Shown one piece after another: positions 8,972 through 17,737 of a DNA stretch of 32,459 nt (positions are counted from its first letter, which is position 1; each line of letters starts with the position of its first letter). The stretch comes from Bacillota bacterium (GTDB taxonomy: Bacteria; Bacillota; Dethiobacteria; DTU022; UBA8154). Made by a program: the position numbers and the translations under genes. The stretch spans positions 1 to 32,459 of the forward strand of contig JAAZMI010000009.1 of the NCBI GenBank assembly GCA_012798895.1, given 5' to 3'. Below the pieces are notes generated by a model. The model was given only the letters and a program-made list of their open reading frames with translations, was not told the DNA's origin and did not search any database.

Positions 8972-11900
8972 GTGGAAGGAGAAGTACTGCTTAAAGATAA
9001 AATCCGACAACTGAAGGAAAAGATTGAAGATAAGCTCGGCAAAAAAGATTTTGGGGATGTTTTGATCGTAGGTGGGGGAATCAGCGGCATTCAGGCTTCC
9101 CTGGATTTAGCTTCATCCGGTTTCAAGGTCTATCTGGTGGATGAAGCACCCAGTATCGGCGGCCACATGGCGCAACTGGATAAGACTTTTCCTACCAACG
9201 ACTGCTCCATATGAATCCTTGCACCCAAACTGGTCGAGGTCGACCGGCATCCGAATATCGAAGTTTTAACCTATACGGAAGTAAAAGGTGTAGAGGGTGA
9301 AGCAGGAAATTTTAAGGTCACGCTGAACATTAAGCCGCGTTATGTCATCGAAGAAGACTGTACAGGGTGTACCAACTGTGTGGAATACTGCCCGGTTGTC
9401 TATCCCGATGCCTTCAATCAGGGGATATCAAACGAAAAGGCCATCCATATCTATTTCTCGCAGGCCATCCCCTTGATCACCTATATTGATGAAAGTTGCC
9501 TCTATCTGGAAGAAAAAAAGTGCCGCATCTGTGAAAATATTTGCCAGAACGATGCCATAGACTTAAAACAGGAACCAAAGAAAAAAGAGGTAAATGTAGG
9601 AGCGATCATCCTTTCCCCGGGCATTAAGCCCTACGATCCCGGCGCGATGAAGGAATACCACTACGGAGACTTTATAAATGTAGTTTCCAGCATGGACTAT
9701 GAGCGGATCATGTGTGCCACCGGGCCTTATCAGGGTGAGATCCTGCGTGCTTTTGACTTGAAAAGCCCCCAAAAAATCGCCTGGATTCAATGCGTCGGTT
9801 CGAGGCAGGTCATCGAAGGCGGCAACAGTTACTGTTCATCTGTCTGTTGCACCTACGCCCAAAAACAGGTCATCTTAACTAAAGATTATAACCCCGATGC
9901 CGAATGTACTATTTTCCATAACGATATTCGTTCTTATGGTAAAGATTTTGAACGTTTCTACGAGAGGACAAATGCACTTCCCGGGGTTCGCTTTATCAGA
10001 AGCTACACCAATATAGTCAGGGAAGACCCGGAAACCAAAAATGTCTTCGTTCGCTATGCTACAAATGAAGAAGGGGTAAAGGAAGAAGAGTTCGATCTGG
10101 TTGTCTTATCCGTTGGATTGGAACCTCCCGCCAATTATGATCAGATGGCCGACATATTTGATATTGAACTTAATGAACACGGGTTCTGCAAAACCGATCC
10201 TGCCAATCCGATCCAGACAACCCGCCCAGGCATCTTTTCCTGCGGCGCCTTTCAGGGCCCCACGGATATACCCGAATCGGTTTTCAGCGCCAGCGGGGCC
10301 AGCTCCCAGTGCGGTCAGCTCCTCAATTTCCGGCGGGGGAAATTGGCCCAGGATAAAGTCTATCCGCCGGAGATCGACGTCTCCGGAGAGGAACCGAGGA
10401 TCGGAGTTTTCGTATGTCATTGCGGAGCCAACATCAGCAGGGTAGTCGATATCCCCTCCACAGTGGATTATTGTTTGACTCTGCCCAATGTCGTCTATGC
10501 CATGGAACAGCTCTTTTCATGTGCCTCCAACTCTGCCCAGGAGATAACGGATATGATCAAGGAAAAGGGGCTCAACCGGGTGGTCATCGCCGCCTGCACC
10601 CCCAGAACCCTCGAACCGTTGTTCCATGATACGCTTAAGGAGGCAGGGCTGAACCAGTACTACCTGGAGATGGCCAATATCAGAGAGCACGATTCATGGG
10701 TCCACTCCAAAGCCAAAGAAGAAGCTACGGTAAAAGCATGGGATCTAATCCGCATGTCGGTAGCCAGGGCCAACCTTTTGGAACCCTTGCAGGAGATAGA
10801 TCTCCCCGTCAACAAAGCAGCGCTGGTAGTTGGCGGTGGTATTGCCGGTATGAACTGTGCCTTCTCCATCGCCGAACAGGGACACATAGTGCACCTGCTG
10901 GAAAAAGAACCGGTATTGGGAGGCATCGCCCGTAAAATTCACGACACCTTGGAAGGGTTGGATGTGCAGGAATACCTGCGCACTCTCATCGAAAAAATCT
11001 ACCGGCATCCTTTGATCCACGTCTATACAGAAACCACAATTACAGAAGTTACCGGCTACGTAGGCAACTTCGTAACCAAAGTTCAATCCGAAAAAGGAGA
11101 TGCGGTGATCGAACACGGTGCGGCCATCATCGCCACCGGTGCCGATGTGTACACGCCCACCGAATACCTTTACGGGGAAGATGAAAGAGTTCTGACCCAT
11201 TTGGAATTGGAAGAGCTGATGGCCAAAGAAGACGAAAAAGTGACCGGCGCCCAAAGCATCGTGATGATCCAGTGCGTGGGCTGCCGGAACGAGGACAGGG
11301 ATTACTGCAGCCGCATCTGCTGCAGTGAATCGATCAAAAATGCTTTAAAACTGAAAGAAATTAATCCCGATCTGGATATCTACGTTCTCTTCCGGGATAT
11401 CAGAACATATGGCTTCAATGAAGACTTCTACCGGGAAGCAGCCGATAAAGATGTGCGGTTCATCCGTTACGAACCGGAAGCCGAACCCCAGATAGAACCC
11501 GGCACCGGCGAAGAAGATGGACGGCCGGTTTTGAAAGTTACTTTGCCGGATTATGTTCTGGGCAAAAAATTAGAGCTGGATGCAGATCTCGTTGCTTTGG
11601 CGGCCGCCACCATCCCGGCACCCACAACCAAAGAAGTGGCCGGGCAGTTCATGTTAACTTTAAACCCAGATGGTTTCTATAAAGAAGCCCACGTCAAATT
11701 GAGGCCGGTAGAATTTGCCACGGACGGCGTTTTCCTCTGTGGCCTGGCCCACTATCCAAAGTTCATCCCGGAGACGATCAACCAGGCTTACGGGGCCGCC
11801 AGCCGTGTCTTAACGCTGCTTTCACACGATACGGTTACTGCCTCCGGCTCCATCTGTGTCGTAGAAGATGAGAAATGCATGGGCTGTGGGGCCTGTGTCA

Positions 11901-12124
11901 CCGCTTGCAAATATGATGCCATAAAACTGCAAAAAACAAGGCATGGCGATAAAGCCATGGTTAACCCCGTTCTCTGTAAGGGAGATGGCCTTTGCAACGC
12001 AATGTGTCCTACAGGAGCCATACAGCTTAAACATTATACTGATGAAGAACTTTTCAGCATGATCGACACCATGATTCCCGTAGAAGAAGAAGAAAAAGCC
12101 GATGCAATAGCCGGAGGGGTTTAA
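8972..12124 (+). CDS. bamE-like: Selenocysteine-containing tandem HdrA-HdrA flavoprotein, BamE-like
   Basis: GTG start at 8972; in-frame TGA at 9212-9214 within [24 protein letters not shown], the position of the conserved HdrA Cys (DCSxCxLxPK); the frame continues to 12124 (same frame as ORF 9380..12124). Two GGGI(S/A)G Rossmann motifs, several ferredoxin-type clusters. Confidence 0.9.
9230..9247 (+). promoter_or_regulatory. Candidate bacterial SECIS hairpin for the HdrA-like gene
   Basis: CTGGTCG-AGGT-CGACCGG: 7-bp stem (one G-T wobble), loop AGGT; 23 nt lie between the TGA and the loop GG. Confidence 0.75.
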
Positions 12125-12175
12125 GGGCTGATTAATTAAAAAAGCTGTGATCGTTTAACAAGGAGGGGAGAAAAA

Positions 12176-13021
12176 ATGGGTACAGGTATCAAATTTAAAC
12201 CAAAATTGATTGGTTTTGTCTGCCACTGGTGAGCATACGGTGCTGCTGATATGGCTGGAGTTTCCAGACTACAATATACACCTGAAATCAGGCCTGTGCG
12301 CGTCATGTGCTCTGGGAGAATCGACCTGAAGCACATATTTAGAGCCTTCTCCAAAGGGATGGATGGAGTGTTCATTGGCGGTTGCCGTCTGGGTGAATGT
12401 AACTATATCACCCATGGTAATTACCATGCATTGAACCTAACGCTTTTATGTAAAAGGATCATGGAATATATCGGGCTGAACCCGGATAGATTAAGGGTTG
12501 AATTTATGTCCGCCGGTGATGGAAACCTTTTCGTCGATATCATGGACGAATACACACAGCAGGTAAGGGAGATTGGCCCGCTGGGCAAGAGCGAGGGGAT
12601 AGAACCGGCAGAACTGGAAAAAAGACTGGCAAAAGTTATAAAGCAGATTCCTTACATCAAGATCATGACCAATGAAAAAATGGGGACACATCTCGAAGAT
12701 CCGGCAGAATACGAATCATTTTTTACGCTCGAAGAGGTGTCTAAATTATTCACCGAAATGATCTCATACTATATCGATCCGGAAAAATGCCAGGCCTGCA
12801 TGATCTGCGCCAGGAGATGTCCCGTAGACGCAATCATCAGTGCCAAAAAAGAGGTCCACGTCATTGAACAAGATAAATGCATCCGGTGTGGATCCTGCTT
12901 TGAAGCCTGCCCGGACCGCTTTGATGCAATCATAGAGATCCCCGGCGGCGAACCTGTTCCGCCTCCACCTCCGGAAGGAGAGAGAGCCATAGTGAAAAAG
13001 GATAAAAAAAAGGCCGGGTAA
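12176..13021 (+). CDS. bamF-like: Selenocysteine-containing MvhD-ferredoxin fusion, BamF-like
   Basis: ATG 12176 with RBS AAGGAGGGG; GFVCHW-U-AYGAADMAG with in-frame TGA 12230-12232; frame continues through ORF 12251..13021. Ferredoxin motifs CQACMICARRCP and CIRCGSCFEACP. Confidence 0.9.
12255..12267 (+). promoter_or_regulatory. Candidate bacterial SECIS hairpin for the MvhD-like gene
   Basis: CTGGA-GTT-TCCAG: 5-bp stem, G first in loop; 27 nt between TGA and loop G. Weaker stem than the bamE-like one. Confidence 0.5.
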
Positions 13022-13126
13022 AATACGTCAATAGCCCGTAGACAGCGGATAAACATATTCGCAAAAAAAACAGGTTATAAGTCACAAGGTCTGTGTAGTA
13101 GGTTGGGAAGCAAGATAAATTTTATT

Positions 13127-13171
13127 AAGAGCATAGAGTTCCGGCTTGGAATTCCGGCACTCTATGCTCTT
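13127..13171 (+). terminator. Long hairpin at the end of the bam-like operon, probable terminator
   Basis: AAGAGCATAGAGT (13127-13139) / ACTCTATGCTCTT (13159-13171) plus inner CCGG/CCGG after one mismatch. U-tract is poor. Confidence 0.6.
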
Positions 13172-13244
13172 ATAAATATAGGGAAGGGATCCTGATTTTA
13201 AATTATTAACTGTGAATAATTTACCTTTCTGGATAGATATTGCT

Positions 13245-13272
13245 TTGTAATAGTTTTTTTTTATGTTATAAT
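13245..13272 (+). promoter_or_regulatory. Candidate promoter for rubrerythrin
   Basis: TTGTAA - 16 bp - TATAAT. Confidence 0.5.
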
Positions 13273-13377
13273 ATCCTCCGGTTGAAGCCAGGAAGCGCCC
13301 TTTACCAACCGAAACTGACAGCTTTTTTCAATCACGCTCGGAACACAATTAATTTAATTATAAAAGGAGGATTTAAA

Positions 13378-13917
13378 ATGGGCAAGAACCTTAAGGGGAC
13401 GAAAACGGAAAGAAATTTATGGGAAGCCTTTGCCGGTGAATCGCAGGCCAGAAATAAATATAGTTTTTTCGCTTCGACGGCTAAAAAGGAAGGTTACGAA
13501 CAGATTTCCGCTATCTTTACAGAAACTGCCGAAAATGAAAAGGAACATGCCAAACTGCATTTCAAGTTTCTGGAGGGTATCGGCGATACGGCCGAAAACC
13601 TGCGGGCTGCCGCCGCCGGGGAAAATGAAGAATGGACAGAGATGTATCCACGCATGGCCAAAGAAGCGCGTGAAGAAGGCTTCGATGAGATCGCCGCTGT
13701 TTTTGAAGGGCTAATCGAAATTGAAAAAGATCACGAGAGAAGATTCCAGAAGTTATTGAAAAACATGGAAGACGGCACCGTTTTTCAAAAAGACGAAACA
13801 GTGACCTGGCATTGCCGCAATTGCGGTTACCTGCACAAAAACACAGAAGCACCCGAAATCTGCCCGGTGTGCGACCATCCCCGGGCCCATTTTGAGATAC
13901 ATAGCACAAATTATTAA
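13378..13917 (+). CDS. rbr: Rubrerythrin
   Basis: MGKNLKGTKTERNLWEAFAGESQARNKYSFFA; C-terminal rubredoxin domain WHCRNCGYLHKNTEAPEICPVCDHPRAHFE. RBS AAAGGAGG. Confidence 0.95.
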   Translation: MGKNLKGTKTERNLWEAFAGESQARNKYSFFASTAKKEGYEQISAIFTETAENEKEHAKLHFKFLEGIGDTAENLRAAAAGENEEWTEMYPRMAKEAREEGFDEIAAVFEGLIEIEKDHERRFQKLLKNMEDGTVFQKDETVTWHCRNCGYLHKNTEAPEICPVCDHPRAHFEIHSTNY

Positions 13918-13931
13918 CAGCAGCAGGCAAC

Positions 13932-13981
13932 AGAAAGAATGAACCGCCATTTTTATTAAAACTTGGCGGTTCATTCTTTCT
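13932..13981. terminator. Bidirectional terminator between convergent rubrerythrin and MFS genes
   Basis: Perfect 18-bp inverted repeat AGAAAGAATGAACCGCCA (13932-13949) / TGGCGGTTCATTCTTTCT (13964-13981). Confidence 0.9.
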
Positions 13982-13983
13982 CT

Positions 13984-15189
13984 CTACTTTCCGTTATGCG
14001 GAACACGTTCCTTCCAGGCAAAATAGAGGGCCAAGGCAATGAGCGGCGGCAGAGCGTTAAGATTGAACATAGCCCGGTAACCAAGGCCCGCCGCCACAAA
14101 TCCCCAAAATAGAGAGCCGGCAGCCGCCCCGGCATCCACTGCGGTCCAAAAGGTGGCGTTGGCGGCTCCTTTATTCTCCGGGGGCAAGTTGCGGATGCAC
14201 AAGGCCAACATCGTAGGTTGCACAAAACCAAAGCCGATCCCGTAACAGACCCCGCCCAGCAGCAGATGCGGCCAAGCAGTTGCCTGGGCAACGATAGGCA
14301 TAGCTGCCGCTGCAGCCAGCGTACCGGTTAGTACAGTAAAATCATATCCTCTTTTCCCGGCCCGATCGACGATGATCCCCGAAAGAGGCAGCGAAAAGAT
14401 CGTCGTCAGGGCAAATGAAGTAAAAAACACTCCCGCGGTTTTCATGCCCTGTTCAAGAGTATAAAGCGGAAGGAAGATAACCAGCGAAACATATGAAAAA
14501 ATGACGAAAAGAACGACCAGTGAAGGATGCAGGGCCCTCTTTTCCAGAAATTCAAACTTTGGGCTGACCAACTGTTTTTCGAAACGGGGATATTGAATAA
14601 ATAAAGCCAAAATTAGCGCCGCGGCAGCAAAGAAAGCACAGGTAATGAACAGCTCGCGGAAAGAATACTGTTCGATCAACCACAGCGCCAGCGCCGGCGA
14701 GAACGCCATGGAGATGCTTAGAGTTAAGCCGAAATAGCCCATCCCCTCCCCCATCCTTTTGCGGGGGACGATATCGGCGGCAACGGTACCGGCCGCCGTA
14801 TTGCCGATGCCCCAGCCCAGTCCCTGAAAAAAACGGAGAATTATCAGCATGACTACAGGTACCAACCGAATATAGAGCACCATCGGGATCAGAAAAAGAA
14901 AAAGCCCACCAAGGAGAATGGACCTGCGGCCGTAGCGATCGAGGGCCCACCCGGTTAGCGGGCGAACGAGAATCGCCGCCAAGGTAATGGAAGTCATCGC
15001 CAAACCCGCCATCTGGGTCGTGCCCCCATATTTTTCAATATAGATCGGCAAGGTGGGATGCAGGCTATGGAAAGCAAGAAATGAAGCAAAAGTCGAAAGA
15101 CAGATTAGAAAAAAGTCCAACGTCCAGAGCCGCTCCCGGATCGGTGCTTGTTCACCGTCCTGCAGCTTATCCTGCCAAACCTTCTCCAC
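13984..15189 (-). CDS. MFS transporter
   Basis: Multiple transmembrane segments; RPLTGWALDRYGRRSILLGG MFS loop motif. GTG start. Confidence 0.88.
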   Translation of the reverse strand: MEKVWQDKLQDGEQAPIRERLWTLDFFLICLSTFASFLAFHSLHPTLPIYIEKYGGTTQMAGLAMTSITLAAILVRPLTGWALDRYGRRSILLGGLFLFLIPMVLYIRLVPVVMLIILRFFQGLGWGIGNTAAGTVAADIVPRKRMGEGMGYFGLTLSISMAFSPALALWLIEQYSFRELFITCAFFAAAALILALFIQYPRFEKQLVSPKFEFLEKRALHPSLVVLFVIFSYVSLVIFLPLYTLEQGMKTAGVFFTSFALTTIFSLPLSGIIVDRAGKRGYDFTVLTGTLAAAAAMPIVAQATAWPHLLLGGVCYGIGFGFVQPTMLALCIRNLPPENKGAANATFWTAVDAGAAAGSLFWGFVAAGLGYRAMFNLNALPPLIALALYFAWKERVPHNGK

Positions 15190-15390
15190 TTAAAGCCCCC
15201 CTTTACAGAAAATTAACTGTTTACAAAGTATTCTGTATTAGGGATGTATATTCCTGCCGATGCCGATCAGATGCTCGAATAAGGCCGGCCGCTGCCGATT
15301 ATCTCTGGTTATTTTTAGTTGCCTGCTTTTATGGTCCAAGTAGCGGTTTTCCAAGTGGACTTTAATGAGAACAGGTTTGGCCAGGGCAGT

Positions 15391-15430
15391 TTCTTTTAGT
15401 TGCTTTTAGTTGACTTTAGTTGCCCTTGAT
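15391..15430 (+). repeat. 10-bp-period tandem repeat upstream of and overlapping a promoter
   Basis: ttcttttagt|tgcttttagt|tgactttagt|tgcccttgat. Confidence 0.75.
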
Positions 15431-15448
15431 TGATCGATCGTATATAAT
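15420..15448 (+). promoter_or_regulatory. Candidate sigma-A type promoter
   Basis: TTGCCC (15420-15425) - 17 bp - TATAAT (15443-15448), 15 bp before ATG 15464. Confidence 0.55.
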
Positions 15449-15463
15449 GTAAGCGGAGGCGCT

Positions 15464-16012
15464 ATGATGGACGGGGATAGAACAGAGTTGATAACAGCCC
15501 ATGATCTAACGGCCCATGATCTGGCCACCGAGCTAAACCTCTCCGTGGAGACAGTCTGGAAATATACCAGAAACAAGAAGATACCTTGTATTGAGCCGGG
15601 AGGCAGACAGTATCGTTACAAGCTTACCGATGTCCTTGCTGCATTGGATATATCTACCGATGCAGAAAAAACAGGAGAGTATCAGATTGCGCCAGCTAAA
15701 AAACTGACTTATGAGGATTATTTAAATATACCGGAAGAGCCGGGTTACCGTCTGGAGATCCTGGATGGAGTACTGGCAAAAGACCCGTCATCCAATATCC
15801 CACACCAACTTGCCTCCCGTCGGCTTCAACGCATTCTGGAGGACTATTTTTGGGAGATCGATCCTAAGGGGGAGGTCTTTGATGCACCGCTTGATGTTAC
15901 CCTAGAGGAAACTACCGTAGTCCAGCCGGATCTTTTCTATATAACCGGAGAGCAAATCGGCACCATCGACAGATCATCCTTCCATGCCGGGGAGCGGAAG
16001 TTTTCCTTGTAG
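15464..16012 (+). pseudogene. HTH (excisionase-like) + Uma2-family putative endonuclease, truncated
   Basis: N-terminal DNA-binding helix (ATELNLSVETVWKYTRNKKIPCIEPGGRQYRYKLTDVLAAL), then LTYEDYLNIPEEPGYRLEILDGVLAKDPSSNIPHQLASRRLQRILEDYF and VQPDLFYI typical of Uma2; ORF stops at TAG just where a (P)DLVxEVxSPS motif is expected. Confidence 0.7.
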
Positions 16013-16032
16013 CTGGAGGTGATCTTTGGCTC

Positions 16033-17109
16033 TTATTCCACTAATTTCACACCACCCCTTGCAAAATCATCCAGATCATCAGCCTTGGGAGAAACCTCAA
16101 TATCGTTACCGCTAATATTTACAGTTTTCCCGATAATTCTTCCATATACAGTGATATTGCTGCCGGATATATCTATCTGTCCTTCAGGGGCATACACCAG
16201 GCCATGCAGTGTTATATTATCGCCTCTAATATCTATATTCCCGTTTTCTGAATATAAGCATACTGAATTACTGCCTGAAAATGTCAAATAATTACCGTTG
16301 ATATAGATATTGCCCGCTGCAAGAACCGCTTCGCCGGCATCATTTCCTATATTTTTGTCTCCAGGCTGCACTATACCTGCTGCCTGTATTAGATCGGAAA
16401 AATCCGGCATATCGATACGGGGCACCGGGGCTAGAATTGGATTATACTCGCTCCCGCCCTGCACTACCGGGCTTATAATTTTCCCGATATTGTGTTTCTC
16501 CCATTCATGGCACGCCGAGACAGTGATCGATTCTGAGGCCTGGCAGGTTCCGGGAATATTGACTCTCCTATCAGCTATATGACAAGTAGAGTTGGAGTGA
16601 ACATTACCATTGACAGTCAGATCATCCCCGCTAAAGGCCACTTTGGCGGAAGTGGAATCACCACCGGCAAAAATAGCAAAATCAAACGGCTCCCCTGCCT
16701 TTTTCTCCGCAACGGCGCGTGCTAAAACATCCGCATCTGTAAAACCCAAAACTCTGGCCAACGTATACTGAACATTCTGCCTACAGATCACCTCGATCTT
16801 GCTCGAATCGTCTTTATAAGGCGTGTTTATCGTTATGTCCTCTTCTGTTCCCACCCCGTTTGATCTGGCAAGATCCTTTGCTGCACCGATGGCCTTGTTT
16901 TTATTTTGTTGATCTGAACTTGGCAAGTGCTGTGCCCCGGCCAATGCTGCAGCATCAGCAGCGCTCTGCATCTTCGCCCTTGAAAGCCGCACTGCCCCTA
17001 TATCTATAACTGAAGCCGCCAGACCCATTAAAACCACCACCATCAAAGCAACCAGAACCGCAGCCTGCCCTTTTTCGTCCCTTACAACCTTCTCAATAAA
17101 TCTCCTCAT
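16033..17109 (-). CDS. TadG/TadE-like Flp-type protein with solenoid-like C-terminal region
   Basis: N-terminal RDEKGQAAVLVALMVVVLMGLAASVIDIGAVRLSRAKMQSAADAAALAGAQ; C-terminal repeats such as GNIDIRGDNITLHGLVYAPEGQIDISGSNITVYGRIIGKTVNISGNDIEV. Confidence 0.8.
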   Translation of the reverse strand: MRRFIEKVVRDEKGQAAVLVALMVVVLMGLAASVIDIGAVRLSRAKMQSAADAAALAGAQHLPSSDQQNKNKAIGAAKDLARSNGVGTEEDITINTPYKDDSSKIEVICRQNVQYTLARVLGFTDADVLARAVAEKKAGEPFDFAIFAGGDSTSAKVAFSGDDLTVNGNVHSNSTCHIADRRVNIPGTCQASESITVSACHEWEKHNIGKIISPVVQGGSEYNPILAPVPRIDMPDFSDLIQAAGIVQPGDKNIGNDAGEAVLAAGNIYINGNYLTFSGSNSVCLYSENGNIDIRGDNITLHGLVYAPEGQIDISGSNITVYGRIIGKTVNISGNDIEVSPKADDLDDFARGGVKLVE

Positions 17110-17236
17110 TGCGTCTCCTCCTGTATAATATGGGCAACAACCGCCTGGGCGCTAATTCCCAACGCGGGTCATGCCTCCTTTATTCTTGGAAAATTAATAA
17201 TCACGAACGAAACTCAAGATCATACGGGCATTAGTT

Positions 17237-17275
17237 AACCAGGCCTAAAATTTTGAAGCGAAGGGGTTTTCCCAA
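17237..17275 (+). repeat. Imperfect direct repeat, copy 1
   Basis: aaccaggcctaaaattttgaagcgaaggggttttcccaa; matches 17698-17737. Confidence 0.7.
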
Positions 17276-17577
17276 ATTACTTTTTCCCATGCTTCCTGCA
17301 TAGTTTAATTATAAATGATCTTCAGACTATTGCAAAGAGAATAACATCTCCTGGGCTGCAAAGTATAAAATTCATTCATTGTACTGCTAGGCTTCTCTAT
17401 TTTAATTCTAATGCATCCCCAATCTATTCCAACATTTAAATTCGAAAATAATTTAAGGTGGCAGCAGGTTGAATCTTTTTTTATCAAACAGGGAATAGAA
17501 AGATGATGGTGTGCCGGCGACAATAGCAAGGCGCATCTATTTCAACACCTTTTCTATGGATGATTTCATGTTTATCC

Positions 17578-17599
17578 GTTATACCTATATATGTATAAC
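17578..17599. repeat. Inverted repeat GTTATAC-N8-GTATAAC
   Basis: GTTATAC 17578-17584 / GTATAAC 17593-17599. Confidence 0.8.
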
Positions 17600-17639
17600 G
17601 AGTGCGGGAATAATGGTCAAACCCCTTAATTAGATGAAA

Positions 17640-17672
17640 CCCTGTTATACAAAAAATATCTGTATAACAGGG
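17640..17672. repeat. Inverted repeat CCCTGTTATAC-N11-GTATAACAGGG
   Basis: 11-bp perfect arms, sharing the GTTATAC/GTATAAC core of the hairpin at 17578-17599. Confidence 0.85.
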
Positions 17673-17697
17673 CTTTTAAATTGAATGGATTTTAGCC

Positions 17698-17737
17698 AAC
17701 CAGATCTAAAATTTTGGCGCGAAAGGAGCGTTCCCAA
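17698..17737 (+). repeat. Imperfect direct repeat, copy 2
   Basis: aaccagatctaaaattttggcgcgaaaggagcgttcccaa. Confidence 0.7.

Noticed and set aside
9380-12124. ORF 9380..12124 as an independent gene
   Set aside because: It is the continuation of the 8972 frame past TGA 9212; sequence between the TGA and 9380 encodes conserved HdrA residues and a ferredoxin motif, and no RBS supports a start there.
12251-13021. Start of the MvhD-like gene at ATG 12251
   Set aside because: It lacks an RBS and would delete the conserved N-terminal GFVCHW motif; ATG 12176 has a strong RBS and the same frame.
16004-16018. TAG at the end of the Uma2-like ORF as a recoded (pyrrolysine) codon
   Set aside because: Downstream similarity lasts only a few residues and runs into the convergent gene; decay is simpler than recoding.
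17305-17529. 74-aa minus-strand ORF between the direct repeats
   Set aside because: No RBS, no recognisable domain and low-complexity AT-rich context; not supported as a gene.
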